Shown: positions 21,541-49,954, counted from the stretch's first letter. The stretch is 64,000 nt of DNA from Megaleporinus macrocephalus (GCA_021613375.1 CM038716.1:8658991-8722990); one strand, 5' to 3'. Notes: generated by a model not told the origin, from the letters alone. Numbers and translations: made by a program.

Positions 21541-22225
21541 AATATTTCCCAATATTTTTTTTTTTACATTTTAAAATTCATTATTCCTTGAGATTGGATC
21601 AGGATCTTTGACCTCGGTTAAGATGTAGAGTTAGTTTAAGTTCTGAAAAAGTCTGGTTTAGTCTTTCAAACACACTGTTGAGTTTTTCTACACTTACAAA
21701 CAGATACGCCCTTTTTTACATACACGGATATGATGATTATCTAATAGAATAATAAAGTTTATTACTTCTAATCTGGCCTCAATAGATACGCACATGTGCA
21801 TTCCATCACTGTGTTTATCACAATGTTTTGGGTAGATATACAGAACCTTCTGGGAGTATCATATGGACTGATATTCTTGATGTTTTGTTTTATTTTTAAT
21901 GTGATAAGTTGAAAAATAATAAAATGCGTATCACACAAGTGTTTCTTATATCAGAAAAAGTTTAATACTCATAAAATAAAATCGAGTTTCTCTCCAAACC
22001 CAATTTGAATGCATTTTTAAGAAGATTTCAAACAATCATCCTTATACAATATTAAAACAATAGGAAAGATTTGATATAATGTGAATATTTTTTTTTTTTT
22101 TTCTCTGGACTATATGTGTATTTTTGATTCTTAAATTCTGTATGTACCTCTTTGTTACTCTGTAACAGTAAATTAAAAATTATATATATTTATTATTTTA
22201 TTTTTTATAAAACGGTTTTCCGACA

Positions 22226-22299
22226 CGCCCCGCCCCTTGAGCTCTGATTGGCTTGTGGTCCGTGTCTGCTACACTCTCCAGTAGTAAACCGGTATGGAG
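22226..22299 (+). promoter_or_regulatory. Probable folr promoter and first exon end
   Basis: GC box CGCCCCGCCCC (22226-22236) and an inverted CCAAT box ATTGG (22247-22251) sit upstream of a short exon ending GGTATGGAG|GTGAGT (donor at 22300). The ATG at 22294 is out of frame with the receptor (see findings). The transcription start was not defined. Confidence 0.55.
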
Positions 22300-22526
22300 G
22301 TGAGTTACTCCTCGTTTCTAAATCTCTTCAGAGCCTCTGGAGTTTCTAGAAGTCTCTGCTGAACTGAAGAGTGATTTTCTGTCGTGTTTACTGAAATAAA
22401 GTGATTATTCGGGTCTGATTACGGCAGCAGGTCACGCTGACACTTCCAGCATAAACTGCTCGTAAAATCCGAGTAACTTTAACCCGCCAGCACAACGAAC
22501 AGCTATAAACCACTGATAGTGAAGAA

Positions 22527-22786
22527 CGTCTCTCTCTCACTCTCTCTCTCTCTCTTGCTCTCTCTCCCTTTCCCTCTTCCTCTCTCTCTTTCTCTCTCTC
22601 TCACTCTCTCTTTTTCTTGCTCTCTCTCCCTTCTCTGTCTCTCTCTCTCTCTCTTTCTCTCTCTATTTCTCTTCCTCTCTCATTCTCTCTCGCACTCTTT
22701 CTCTCTCCCTCTCCCTCTCTCTTTTTCTATTCCCCCCCACACACTGCTCTCTCTCTCTCTCTCTTTATGTCTTCCCTCCCTCCTCC

Positions 22787-22822
<36 letters not shown>

Positions 22823-22859
22823 TCCTCTCTCTTTCTCTATGTCTATTTCCCCCCACACA

Positions 22860-22922
<63 letters not shown>

Positions 22923-23041
22923 CTTTCTCTCTCTCCTTCCTCTCTCTTTCTCTATGTCTATCTTCCCCCCCACAATTTTCCCTCCCTCCACCCTCCACCC
23001 TCCTCCCCCCTCCCTCTCTCTCTCTCTTTCCCCTCTCTCAG
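22527..23041. repeat. (CT)n-rich polypyrimidine tract
   Basis: About 500 bp of almost pure pyrimidine on the plus strand, mostly CTCTCT with TTCC and CCCC interruptions. It ends at two possible acceptors (AG at 23040-23041 and 23043-23044). Long open frames here are low-complexity artefacts. Confidence 0.95.
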
Positions 23042-23167
23042 CAGGTGCAGGAGAGCTGGACACTGTGACCGGGGGCTCCGTACAGGAGGGTCTCGTTAGC
23101 GTCTTAAATCTGGGACTTTATCCAACAAACACTTCACCTTCATTACAGGCAGAACCAGAGAAGAAAT

Positions 23168-38404
<15,237 letters not shown>

Positions 38405-38408
38405 GATG

Positions 38409-38440
38409 AATAAACCAGGATAAAAGAGAATGACAATAAA
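38409..38440 (+). terminator. folr: folr poly(A) signals
   Basis: Two AATAAA hexamers, at 38409-38414 and 38435-38440, just after the stop codon, so the 3' UTR is very short. The inverted 20-bp array begins about 80 bp further on. Confidence 0.75.
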
Positions 38441-38519
38441 AGAGTTCTGCTTTTTATGGTGTTTGTAGTCTCTCTGTTTAAATCTGTTAAAATAGAGAAA
38501 ATCAGGTTATTACTGTACA

Positions 38520-39775
38520 CCACCCTACTAACCACTACACCACCATACTAACCACTACACCACCATACTAACCACTACACCACCGTACTAACCACTACAC
38601 CACCCTACTAACCACTACACCACCATACTAACCACTACACCACCCTACTAACCACTACACCACCCTACTAACCACTACACCACCATACTAACCACTACAC
38701 CACCATACTGACCACTACACCACCATACTAACCACTACACCACCGTACTAACCACTACACCACCATACTAACCACTACACCACCATACTAACCACTACAC
38801 CACCATACTGACCACTACACCACCATACTAACCACTACACCACCGTACTAACTACTACACCACCGTACTAACACTACACCACCATACTAACCACTACACC
38901 ACCATACTAACCACTACACCACCATACTAACCACTACACCACCATACTGACCACTACACCACCATACTAACCACTACACCACCGTACTAACCACTACACC
39001 ACCGTACTAACCACTACACCACCCTACTAACCACTACACCACCATACTAACACTACACCACCATACTAACACTACACCACCATACTGACCACTACACCAC
39101 CATACTAACCACTACACCACCATACTAACCACTACACCACCATACTGACCACTACACCACCATACTAACCACCACACCACCATACTAACCACCACACCAC
39201 CTTACTAACCACCACACCACCATACTAACCACTACACCACCGTACTAACCACTACACCACCCTACTAACCACTACACCACCCTACTAACCACTACACCAC
39301 CATACTAACCACTACACCACCATACTAACACTACACCACCATACTGACCACTACACCACCATACTAACCACTACACCACCATACTAACCACTACACCACC
39401 ATACTGACCACTACACCACCATACTAACCACTACACCACCATACTGACCACTACACCACCGTACTAACCACTACACCACCATACTGACCACTACACCACC
39501 GTACTAACCTCTACACCACCATACTAACACTACACCACCATACTGACCACTACACCACCATACTAACCACTACACCACCATACTAACCACTACACCACCA
39601 TACTGACCACTACACCACCATACTAACCACTACACCACCATACTGACCACTACACCACCATACTAACCACTACACCACCATACTAACCACTACACCACCA
39701 TACTGACCACTACACCACCATACTAACCACTACACCACCATACTAACCACTACACCACCATACTAACCACTACAC
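38520..39775 (-). repeat. 20-bp minisatellite, inverse of the A-box array (about 63 copies)
   Basis: Unit ACCACTACACCACCATACTA is the reverse complement of the unit at 28645-31150. Shorter units (ACTAACACTACACC) are scattered. It starts about 80 bp past the folr poly(A) signals. Confidence 0.96.
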
Positions 39776-40340
39776 TATTGTGATGCTGCCAAGTACAAAA
39801 ATAATGATCTCATTTACATTCTGAGTGCTTTTCTAAATAAAAAAAATGTAGGACCATCAGCCAATCAGAACAGAGCTTGTTCACCTGAGATCAGTCTTAA
39901 AGGTACAGTAACAGAAGCAGGCTGTTTGATTGTAAGGGATTAGGAGAAGCTGGTGATGAAATTGGTGATGTAATATAAACGGTGGCCTGTTTGCAACATA
40001 AAATGAACAACAGGAAAACCCAGGATATGGGCCTTTAACTGAAAACAGGAAGTACATGTGTGTGCAGCCACTAGGGGTCAGAATTGCTCCAGTTTCTCCC
40101 ACTGACCCTTACTGTCCACTACACCAACACAGAAAGTGTGCATGACAGAAACATTTACATTAAAAGTTTTTAGTACTACTTTCTCACTGGTGGTCCTCTG
40201 GTGGTCCCACTGAGGACTGGTGTAAAGATGGTCTGTGATTATAGAAGTGCTCCTGTATGGTTAGTAGAGCCCCCCATTAGTGACATATAATAAACTGACC
40301 ACTACTCAATGAACGTACATGCAAAATTATTGGTTTTATA
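39776..40340. other. Intergenic, no gene
   Basis: No coding sequence or recognised element between the 20-bp and 45-bp arrays. Confidence 0.5.
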
Positions 40341-40364
40341 AAGGGACATATAGAAAATGAGGGA

Positions 40365-42170
40365 AAAGCCCCTCTTTACTTCTGAAAGACTCCGCCTCTC
40401 TGGGTGACCCCTCCCCCTCTTTACTTCTGAAAGACTCCTCCTCTCTGGGTGACCCCACCCCCTCTTTACTTCTGAAAGACTCCGCCTCTCTGGGTGACCC
40501 CTCCCCCTCTTTACTTCTGAAAGACTCCTCCTCTCTGGGTGTCCCCTCCCCCTCTTTACTTCTGTAAGACTCCTCCTCTCTGGGTGTCCCCTCCCCCTTT
40601 TTACTTCTGAAAGACTCCTCCTCTCTGGGTGTCCCCTCCCACTCTTTACTTCTGAAAGACTCCTCCTCTCTGGGTGTCCCCTCCCACTCTTTACTTCTGA
40701 AAGACTCCTCCTCTCTGGGTGTCCCCTCCCCCTCTTTACTTCTGAAAGACTCCGCCTCTCTGGGTGTCCCCTCCCCCTCTTTACTTCTGAAAGACTCCTC
40801 CTCTCTGGGTGTCCCCTCCCCCTCTTTACTTCTGAAAGACTCCTCCTCTCTGGGTGTCCCCTCCCCCTCTTTACTTCTGAAAGACTCCTCCTCTCTGGGT
40901 GTCCCCTCCCCCTTTTTACTTCTGAAAGACTCCGCCTCTCTGGGTGTCCCCTCCCCCTTTTTACTTCTGAAAGACTCCGCCTCTCTGGGTGTCCCCTCCC
41001 CCTCTTTACTTCTGAAAGACTCCTCCTCTCTGGGTGTCCCCTCCCCCTCTTTACTTCTGAAAGACTCCTCCTCTCTGGGTGTCCCCTCCCCCTTTTTACT
41101 TCTGAAAGACTCCGCCTCTCTGGGTGTCCCCTCCCCTTCTTTACTTCTAAAAGACCCCACCCCTCTGGATGACCCCGCCCCCTCTTTACTTCTGATGGAC
41201 ACCACCTCTCTGGGAGACCCCTCCCTCTCTTTACTTCTGAAAGACTCCGCCTCTCTGGGTGACCCCTCCCCCTCTTTACTTCTGATAGACTCTGCCCCTC
41301 TGGGTGCCCCTCTCCCCTCTTTACTTCTGATAGACTCCACCTCTCTGGGAGACCCCTTCCCTTCTTTACTTCTGATAGACTCCGCCTCTCTGGTTGCCCC
41401 TCTCCCCTCTTTACTTCTAAAAGACTCCGCCTCTCTTGGGTGACCCCTCCCTCTCTTTAATTCTGAAAGACTCTGCCCCTCTGGGTGCCCCTCTCCCCTC
41501 TTTACTTCTGAAAGACTCCACCTCTCCGCGAGACCCCTCCCCCTCTTTACTTCTGAAAGACTCTGCCTCTCTGGGTGTCCCCTCCCCCTCTTTACTTCTG
41601 AAACACCCCTCCCCTTCTTTACTTCTAAAAGACCCCACCCCTCTGGGTGACCCTGCCCCCTCTTTACTTCTGATGGACACCACCTCTCTGGGAGACCCCG
41701 CCCCCTCTTTACTTCTGATGGACACCACCTCTCTGGGAGACCCCTCCCCTTCTTTACTTCTAAAAGACCCCACCCCTCTTGGTGACCCTGCCCCCTCTTT
41801 ACTTCTGATGGACACCACCTCTCTGGGAGACCCCTCCCCTTCTTTACTTCTGATAGACTCCGCCTCTCTGGGTGCCCCTCTCCCCTCTTTACTTCTAAAA
41901 GACTCCGCCTCTCTGGTTGCCCCTCTCCCCTCTTTACTTCTAAAAGACTCCGCCTCTCTTGGGTGACCCCCCCCGCCCCTCCTCTTTAATTCTGAAAGAC
42001 TCCGCCTCTCTTGGGTGACCCCTCCCTCTCTTTAATTCTGAAAGACTCCGCCCCTCTTGATGACTCTTCCCCTTCTTTACTTCTGAAAGACTCCACCTCT
42101 CCGCGAGACCCCTCCCCCTCTTTACTTCTGAAAGACTCCGCCCCTCTGGATGACTCTTCCCCTTCTTTAA
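40365..42170. repeat. 45-bp minisatellite, block 1 (about 40 copies)
   Basis: Unit TCTTTACTTCTGAAAGACTC followed by CGCCTCTCTGGGTG and ACCCCTCCCCC. The period is 45 bp, so open frames persist on both strands, for example 334 codons of an ESFRSKEGEGTPREE-type repeat on the minus strand (40336-41340). No signal of a real gene surrounds them. Confidence 0.96.
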
Positions 42171-42715
42171 ACTTTGGTTTAAAAAACACTCTTCTGATGA
42201 CATATCTTGAAGGTGGGAGGAGTCATGGCATATCATATACTTTCAAAATAAAAACAAACAAACATGTATCTCAGAATTGGCAACTTTACAGTAGAGGCCA
42301 AAAACTCTCTGCCCTTTCAATGCAAGTCAATGGAACCAGAATTTCCTCCAAGCTAATTTGGAGCATTTCTATTGGTCCATTCATCAAGAAACTTTCCGAC
42401 AATGTGAACAGACGCTGCTGCGTTTATATAGTGTAGAAAAATAGAAATGCTGGTCTGTGCTGGTTGAACATTACTGATAAGCTGGCTCACAGCTGTGTGT
42501 ATATAACTCTCCTTATCAGTGGATCTGTGTTTCCGGAGGAGGGGATTCCCGGCTGTTAATCTGATGTATTTGTGGAATAACTGATCTCACAGATGGGGAT
42601 TCTGATAAGAGTGTTGAGGAATGTAGCGCCGCTGGTCTAACTCTGGAACGAACCTCTAAGCATCTCAGAGAGTTTACTTCCCTCTGAGGCGTCTCTCTTC
42701 CATTCAGCAGGTGCA
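42171..42715. repeat. Non-array spacer, first copy
   Basis: It starts TTTAAACTTTGGTTTAAA, then has a dispersed repeat (CAAGTCAATGGAACCAGAAT, CATTTCTATTGGTCC) also found at 53693. It is repeated almost exactly at 44314-44858. Confidence 0.85.
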
Positions 42716-42719
42716 TCAG

Positions 42720-44313
42720 ATCAGCACCTCCACCTCTTTACTTCTGATAGACTCCGCCTCTCTGAGTGACCACTCCCCCTCTTTACTTCTGAAAGACTCT
42801 GCCTCTCTGGGAGACCCCTCCCCCTCTTTACTTCTGATAGACTCCGCCTCTCTGAGTGACCACTCCCCCTCTTTACTTCTGATAGACTCCGCCTCTCTGG
42901 GAGACCCCTCCCCCTCTTTACTTCTGATAGACTCCGCCTCTCTGAGTGACCACTCCCCCTCTTTACTTCTGAAAGACTCTGCCTCTCTGGGAGACCCCTC
43001 CCCCTCTTTACTTCTAAAAGACTCCGCCTCTCTGGGTGACCCCTCCCCATCTTTACTTCTGAAAGACTCCACCCCTCTGGGTGACCCCTCCCCTTCTTTA
43101 CTTCTAAAAGACTCCACCCCTCTGGGTGACACCTCCTTCCCTTTACTTCTGAAACATTCCACCTCCCTGGGTGACCCCTTCCCCACTTTACAAGGATAGA
43201 CTCAACCTCTCTGGGTGACCCCTCCTCCTCTTTACTTTTGAAAGAACCCTCCTCCTCTCTGGGTGACCCCTCCCCCTTTTTACTTCTGAAAGACTCCGCC
43301 TCTCTGGGTGACCCCTCCCCCTCTTTACTTCTAAAAGACTCCACCTCTCTGAGCGACCCCTCCTCCTCTTTACTTCTGAAAGACTCCACCTCCCTGGGTG
43401 ACCCCCCCCCCTCCTCTTTACTTTTGAAAGAACCCTCCTCCTCTCTGGGTGACCCCTCCTCCTCTTTAATTCTGAAAGACTCCGCCTCTCTGGGTGACCC
43501 CTCCTCCTCTCTGGGTGACCCCTCCCCATCTTTACTTCTAAAGGACACCACCTCTCTGGGTGACCCTTCCTCCTCTTTAATTCTGATAGACTCCGCCTCT
43601 CTTATGTGACTACTCCCTCTCTTCTGATAGACTCCGCCTCTCCGGGAGACCCCTCCCCCTTATTACTTCTGAAAGACTCCACCCCTCTTTACTTCTAAAA
43701 GTCCCCACCTCTCTGGGTGACCCCTCCCCTTCTTTACTTGTGAAAGACTTAGCCTTTCTGGGTCACCCCTCCCCCCTCTTTACTTCTGAAACACCCCTCC
43801 CCCTCTTTACTTCTGAAAGACTCCGCCTCTCTGGGTGACCCCCCATCCCCTTTACCTCTGACAGACTCCATCCCTCTGGGTGACCCCTCCTCCTCTTTAC
43901 TTCTGAAAGACTCCGCCTCTCTGGGTGACCCCCCATCCCCTTTACGTCTGACAGACTCCATCCCTCTGGGTGACCCCTCCTCCTCTTTACTTCTGAAAGA
44001 CTCCGCCTCTCTGGGTGACCCCCCATCCCCTTTACCTCTGACAGACTCCATCCCTCTGGGTGACCCCTCCTCCTCTTTACTTCTGATAGACTCCGCCTCT
44101 CTTGGGTGACCCCCCCGCCCCTCCTCTTTAATTCTGAAAGACTCCGCCTCTCTTGGGTGACCCCTCCCTCTCTTTAATTCTGAAAGACTCCGCCCCTCTT
44201 GATGGCTCTTCCACTTCTTTACTTCTGAAAGACTCCACCTCTCCGCGAGACCCCTCCCCCTCTTTACTTCTGAAAGACTCCGCCCCTCTGGATGACTCTT
44301 CCCCTTCTTTAAA
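42720..44313. repeat. 45-bp minisatellite, block 2
   Basis: Same unit as block 1 with more variants (GAGTGACCACTCC, GGGAGACCCC, and a GACCCCCCATCCCCTTTACC form after 43830). Confidence 0.95.
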
Positions 44314-44858
44314 CTTTGGTTTAAAAAACACTCTTCTGATGACATATCTTGAAGGTGGGAGGAGTCATGGCATATCATATACTTTCAAAATAAAAAAAAA
44401 ACAAACATGTATCTCAGAATTGGCAACTTTACAGTAGAGGCCAAAAACTCTCTGCCCTTTCAATGCAAGTCAATGGAACCAGAATTTCCTCCAAGCTAAT
44501 TTGGAGCATTTCTATTGGTCCATTCATCAAGAAACTTTCCGACAATGTGAACAGACGCTGCTGCGTTTATATAGTGTAGAAAAATAGAAATGCTGGTCTG
44601 TGCTGGTTGAACATTACTGATAAGCTGGCTCACAGCTGTGTGTATATAACTCTCCTTATCAGTGGATCTGTGTTTCCGGAGGAGGGGATTCCCGGCTGTT
44701 AATCTGATGTATTTGTGGAATAACTGATCTCACAGATGGGGATTCTGATAAGAGTGTTGAGGAATGTAGCGCCGCTGGTCTAACTCTGGAACGAACCTCT
44801 AAGCATCTCAGAGAGTTTACTTCCCTCTGAGGCGTCTCTCTTCCATTCAGCAGGTGCA
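44314..44858. repeat. Non-array spacer, second copy
   Basis: Near-identical to 42171-42715 at an offset of 2143 bp; the visible differences are a few bases in an A-rich run. Confidence 0.9.
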
Positions 44859-44862
44859 TCAG

Positions 44863-45530
44863 ATCAGCACCTCCACCTCTTTACTTCTGATAGACTCCGC
44901 CTCTCTGAGTGACCACTCCCCCTCTTTACTTCTGAAAGACTCTGCCTCTCTGGGAGACCCCTCCCCCTCTTTACTTCTAAAAGACTCTGCCTCTCTGAGT
45001 GACCACTCCCCCTCTTTACTTCTGAAAGACTCTGCCTCTCTGGGAGACCCCTCCCCCTCTTTACTTCTGATAGACTTCCCCTCTCTGAGTGACCACTCCC
45101 CCTCTTTACTTCTGAAAGACTCCGCCTCTCTGAGTGACCACTCCCCCTCTTTACTTCTAAAAGACTCCGCCTCTCTGGGAGACCCCTCCCCCTCTTTACT
45201 TCTGATAGACTCCGCCTCTCTGAGTGACCACTCCCCCTCTTTACTTCTGAAAGACTCTGCCTCTCTGGGAGACCCCTCCCCCTCTTTACTTCTAAAAGAC
45301 TCCGCCTCTCTGGGTGACCCCCCATCCCCTTTACCTCTGACAGACTCCATCCCTCTGGGTGACCCCTCCTCCTCTTTACTTCTGATAGACTCCGCCTCTC
45401 TTGGGTGACTACTCCCCCTGTTGACTTCTGAAAGACTCCGCCTCTCTGGGTGACCCCTTCCCCTCTTTACTTCTGATAGACTCCGCCTCTCTGAGTGACC
45501 ACTCCCCCTCTTTAAACTTTGGTTTAAAAC
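44863..45530. repeat. 45-bp minisatellite, block 3
   Basis: Continuation after the second spacer; ends at TTTAAACTTTGGTTTAAA (45513), the same word that closes blocks 1 and 2. Confidence 0.95.
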
Positions 45531-46091
45531 ACGTCTCAGAGCACCTCTCCATTAACCGTAATGTGAAATAGCAGCACAACACAAAACCAGCAGAGAACCA
45601 ACAAACCAAAATTCAAGTCTTTGGGTCATTTACAACCTGCCAGGTACTCAAACAATACATTAAACAGAAAAATTTTGATTCCCTTCAGTCTCCCAGCATC
45701 AAGCTGGTGCAGTGACCCTACCAAGTGGTCAGTGTTTTCAACGTGGGCATCTAACATGTCATACTAAGTTAAAATAAATCTAATATTCTAATTTAAAAGT
45801 GAGAAAGATTTAAATGCTGTGTGTTTCAGTATGAGTAGCTGGTGTAGTGCACTAGCTAGCATTAGCACTGTGCTTTGCTAACAACAATAGTGAAGCTTTA
45901 AAGTTGATAAATCCTTTAGTATTTTCTATATTTCCGCATTAATATAACCTAAAACATAATTTTATGCGTCGGTTGTTTCATTTGGTTCTCTTTATTTACT
46001 TTAGGACTGAAAATCTGACCGTGTTAATGATTATTTTTTATTACTACTTCTTTTTCTCTTTCTTTTAATTGCACGTATTACTTATGCTGTG

Positions 46092-46127
<36 letters not shown>

Positions 46128-46612
46128 TCAGTACGTGAAGAGTTTGATTTGGGACACAGCCTTTGTTTATCGACGCTTCCCTTTGGAACGACACTCCAAA
46201 ATGGCGACGGCGAGCGTGCTCCCTTCGAAGAGCCCTACGGAGGCAGCATGTGTGCCGTTTGGAACGACTTGCAGCCTTAAATCGTTAAAAAAAACATAAA
46301 CAGGAAGTTTATAAGTCACTTCGAGGCTACAGACATGCCCCACTTTCAGTTACACTAATAGTGAACAGCTTTTATTTGTGGTTCAGATGACGGGAGGAAG
46401 GGAAACTCACACTTGTAGTGTGAAATGTAGTGATGTTTTGTTCATGAACGAGTCGACTCTTTGAACCGAATCTTCTAAGTGAACGCTGGGAGCGCACTCT
46501 CACTGAGGAGCGTTCTTTACTTCTTCCTGGAAGAAAACAAACAGATCCACCTTCTGGAAGTCCTTGGAATATTCCGGCTCCGCCCCCTTATTATTATTAT
46601 TATTATTATTAC

Positions 46613-46650
<38 letters not shown>

Positions 46651-46880
46651 CCAACACCTGCTGCTTGTTATGGTTGTGTATTACAAACCAGTGTGTAACT
46701 ATATTGTTATTAGTTTTTTACTCGTCCCCCAGTTTAGCACTGTCTGGTCTGATTGTGTGATCTTTTTGATTGGATGCACAGATTCTGGAAAACTACAGAT
46801 TTTTTCCGGAATTTTGTTTCATAGAGAATAGGATAGAAAAATGCACGCTAGTCTACTAAACCTCTGCTCGACCAACAGAC
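45531..46880. other. Intergenic; microsatellites, no gene
   Basis: Holds (AAT)n at 46095-46128 and (TTA)n at 46588-46650. The GC-richer 46140-46290 has a 63-codon open frame without recognised similarity. 46765-46880 matches the dispersed repeat at 19950-20090. Confidence 0.6.
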
Positions 46881-46883
46881 ACT

Positions 46884-49469
46884 AGGTGCGTCCGGAATCT
46901 GCTACTAGTCAGTAGGTACTGGATTAGAGTCAGTACGTGCTGCTCGAGCGTCAGACTAGTATGTAATTTCAGTAGGAGAGTTTTAGTATCTACACAATCC
47001 CAGACGTACTACGTCCACAATATTACCAGCGTCCTGAGACACAAGACGTCAGACCACCACCGCAAAAGTCCTGCTGTTCATTTAAAAGCTGGTTTACTGA
47101 CAGATTTAGATCTTTTAGTGACTCTGATCTGTGTTTTTATCTGATTATGTATCAGACGGTGTGGAGCTGTAGATCAGAGAAGATGAAACAGGAAGAATGT
47201 AATCATTGTTTATCTCAGCAGTAGCGCTAACTTCTGTAGCGGCGGTTCACTAGCAGTAGCTACGTACACACAGCCGACGTTCAGCTTTACACCGTTTATT
47301 TACTCCACTCTGAATTCATCCGCCGCTCCAGGTGAATCATGGGATACGCAGTGTGCTGTGTTGGCCTACATAGAAATAGCTGCTGATTCAGGAGGTCATC
47401 CGGGTACCGTTCACCTACTACTCAATACCTACTGAGTATTCAGATATACTAGCCCCGCCCACCTACTGATTTCACTACTGAGTATTCAGACATACTAACC
47501 CCGCCCACCTACTGATTTCACTACTGAGTATTCAGACATACTAGCCCCGCCCACCTACTGATTTCACTACTGAGTATTCAGACATACTACCCGTCGTCTA
47601 GATGGCAACAAAATCAGTAGGCGAGCGTGGCTAGTATGTCTGAATCCTCAGTAGTGAAATCAGTAGGTGGGCGGGGCTAGTATGTCTGAATCCTCAGTAG
47701 TAAATCAGTAGGCGAGCGTGGCTAGTATGTCTGAATACTCAGTAGTAAATCAGTAGGCAAGCGTGGCTAGTATGTCTGAATACTCAGTAGTAAATCAGTA
47801 GGTGAGCGAGGCTAGTATGTCTGAATACTCAGTAGTAAATCAGTGGGCAAGCGTGGCTAGTATGTCTGAATACTCAGTAGTAAATCAGTAGGCAAGCGTG
47901 GCTAGTATGTCTGAATACTCAGTAGTGAAATCAGTAGGTGAGCGTGGCTAGTATGTCTGAATACTCAGTAGTGAAATCAGTAGGCGAGCGTGGCTAGTAT
48001 GTCTGAATACTCAGTAGTGAAATCAGTAGGCGAGCGTGGCTAGTATGTCTGAATACTCAGTAGTAAATCAGTAGGCGAGCGCGGCTAGTATGTCTGAATA
48101 CTCAGTAGTACATCAGTAGGCGAGCGCGGCTAGTATGTCTGAATACTCAGTAGTAAATCAGTAGGCGAGCGTGGCTAGTATGTCTGAATACTCAGTAGTG
48201 AAATCAGTAGGCGAGCGTGGCTAGTATGTCTGAATACTCAGTAGTGAAATCAGTAGGCGAGCGTGGCTAGTATGTCTGAATACTCAGTAGTGAAATCAGT
48301 AGGCGAGTGCGTCTAGTATGTCTGAATACTCAGTAGTGAAATCAGTAGGCGAGCGTGGCTAGTATGTCTGAATACTCAGTAGTAAATCAGTAGGCGAGCG
48401 CGGCTAGTATGTCTGAATACTCAGTAGTAAATCAGTAGGCGAGCGTGGCTAGTATGTCTGAATACTCAGTAGTGAAATCAGTAGGCGAGCGTGGCTAGTA
48501 TGTCTGAATACTCAGTAGTGAAATCAGTAGGCGAGCGTGGCTAGTATGTCTGAATACTCAGTAGTAAATCAGTAGGCGAGCGCGTCTAGTATGTCTGAAT
48601 ACTCAATAGTGAAATCAGTAGGTGAGCGTGGCTAGTATGTCTGAATACTCAGTAGTGAAATCAGTAGGCGAGCGCGGCTAGTATGTCTGAATACTCAGTA
48701 GTAAATCAGTAGGTGGACGGGGCTAGTATGTCTGAATACTCAGTAGTAAATCAGTAGGCGCGCGTGGCTAGTATGTCTGAATACTCAGTAGTAAATCAGT
48801 AGGCGAGTGTGGCTAGTATGTCTGAATACTCAGTAGTAAATCAGTAGGCGCGCGCGGCTAGTATGCCTGAATACTCAGTAGTAAATCAGTAGGCGAGCGT
48901 GGCTAGTATGTCTGAATACTCAGTAGGTATTCAGTAGTAGTGAACGGTTCCCGGATGATCTCCTGAATCAGCAGCCATGTTTATGTAGGTGAACACAGCA
49001 CACTGTGTATCCCATGATTCACCTGGAGCGGTGGATGAATTCAGAGTGGAGTAAATAAACGGTGTAAAGCTGAACGTCGGCTGTGTGTACGTAGCTACTG
49101 CTAGTGAACCGCCGCTACAGAAGTTAGAGCTACTGCTGAGATAAACAATGATTACATTCCTCCCGTTTCATCTTCTCTGATCTACAGCTCCACACCGTCT
49201 GATACATAATCAGATAAAAACTCAGATCAGTGTCACTAAAAGATCTAAATCTGTCAGTAAACCAGCTTTTAAATGAACAGCAGGACTTTTACGGTGGTGG
49301 TCTGACATCTTGCGTCACAGGACGCTGGTAATATGGTGGACGTAGTACGTCTGAGATTGTGTGGTACTAAAACTCACCTACTGAAACTACCTACTAGTCT
49401 ACCGCTCGAGCAGTACGTACTTGATCTAATCTAGTACCTACTGACTAGTAGACGATTTTGGACGCACCT
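46884..49469. mobile_element. Fold-back element, 2.6 kb, Mutator-like signature
   Basis: Terminal AGGTGCGTCC and GGACGCACCT are flanked by the identical 9-bp ACAGACACT (46875-46883 and 49470-49478). The left arm, 46884-47588, is the inverted counterpart of the right arm, 47612-49469. The match runs across non-repeat sequence (for example CATCTTCTCTGATCTACAGC on the right). The loop is only about 23 bp. A 9-bp duplication with long inverted repeats is typical of Mutator-like elements. No transposase is present. Confidence 0.85.
47612..48930. repeat. 45/46-bp minisatellite in the right arm (about 29 copies)
   Basis: Unit TAGTATGTCTGAATACTCAG followed by TAGTAAATCAGTAGGCGAGC and GTGGC. The left arm has only about four corresponding units (47440-47588), so the array grew in one arm. 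Confidence 0.93.
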
Positions 49470-49478
49470 ACAGACACT

Positions 49479-49894
49479 GGCTTTTGAACTGGGGCCTGAC
49501 ATCAAGCTGGATGGTTCTTCTCCCAGAGGATCCATGATTTCCAGAAGGAATTCCATAATTTGATTCCACACCTTTCTGCTTCTTCTGAGTTTAAATGAAC
49601 TGAGCTCAGACCCAGAGAGAACTGTCTTGATGGTGTTGGGAAGCGCTTCCGAGTCCATGCAGTGATTTCCCTATAGAATCAGGTCTGTTTTTAATGCAGT
49701 GCCATCTGGGGGCCTACAGATTATCACCATCCAGTACTGGTTCTGGTTCTTGTGTACAGAGATTCTCTGAAACTGTTGATGATGTGTAGTTCATATTATC
49801 AACTAATGTGTTGCCTTAGTACTAAATCCATTTGAATATGATCAATTTGTAATTTTATTTGTTACACAACTGTTCAACTATGTACTGTTCACTG

Positions 49895-49954
<60 letters not shown>

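Noticed and set aside
40336..41340. 334-codon minus-strand open frame of 15-residue repeats
   Set aside because: Product of a 45-bp minisatellite; equally long frames exist on the other strand, with no start context, splice signal or known domain.
46089..46280. 63-codon frame starting in (AAT)n
   Set aside because: Begins in a microsatellite and has no recognised similarity; probably part of a dispersed repeat.
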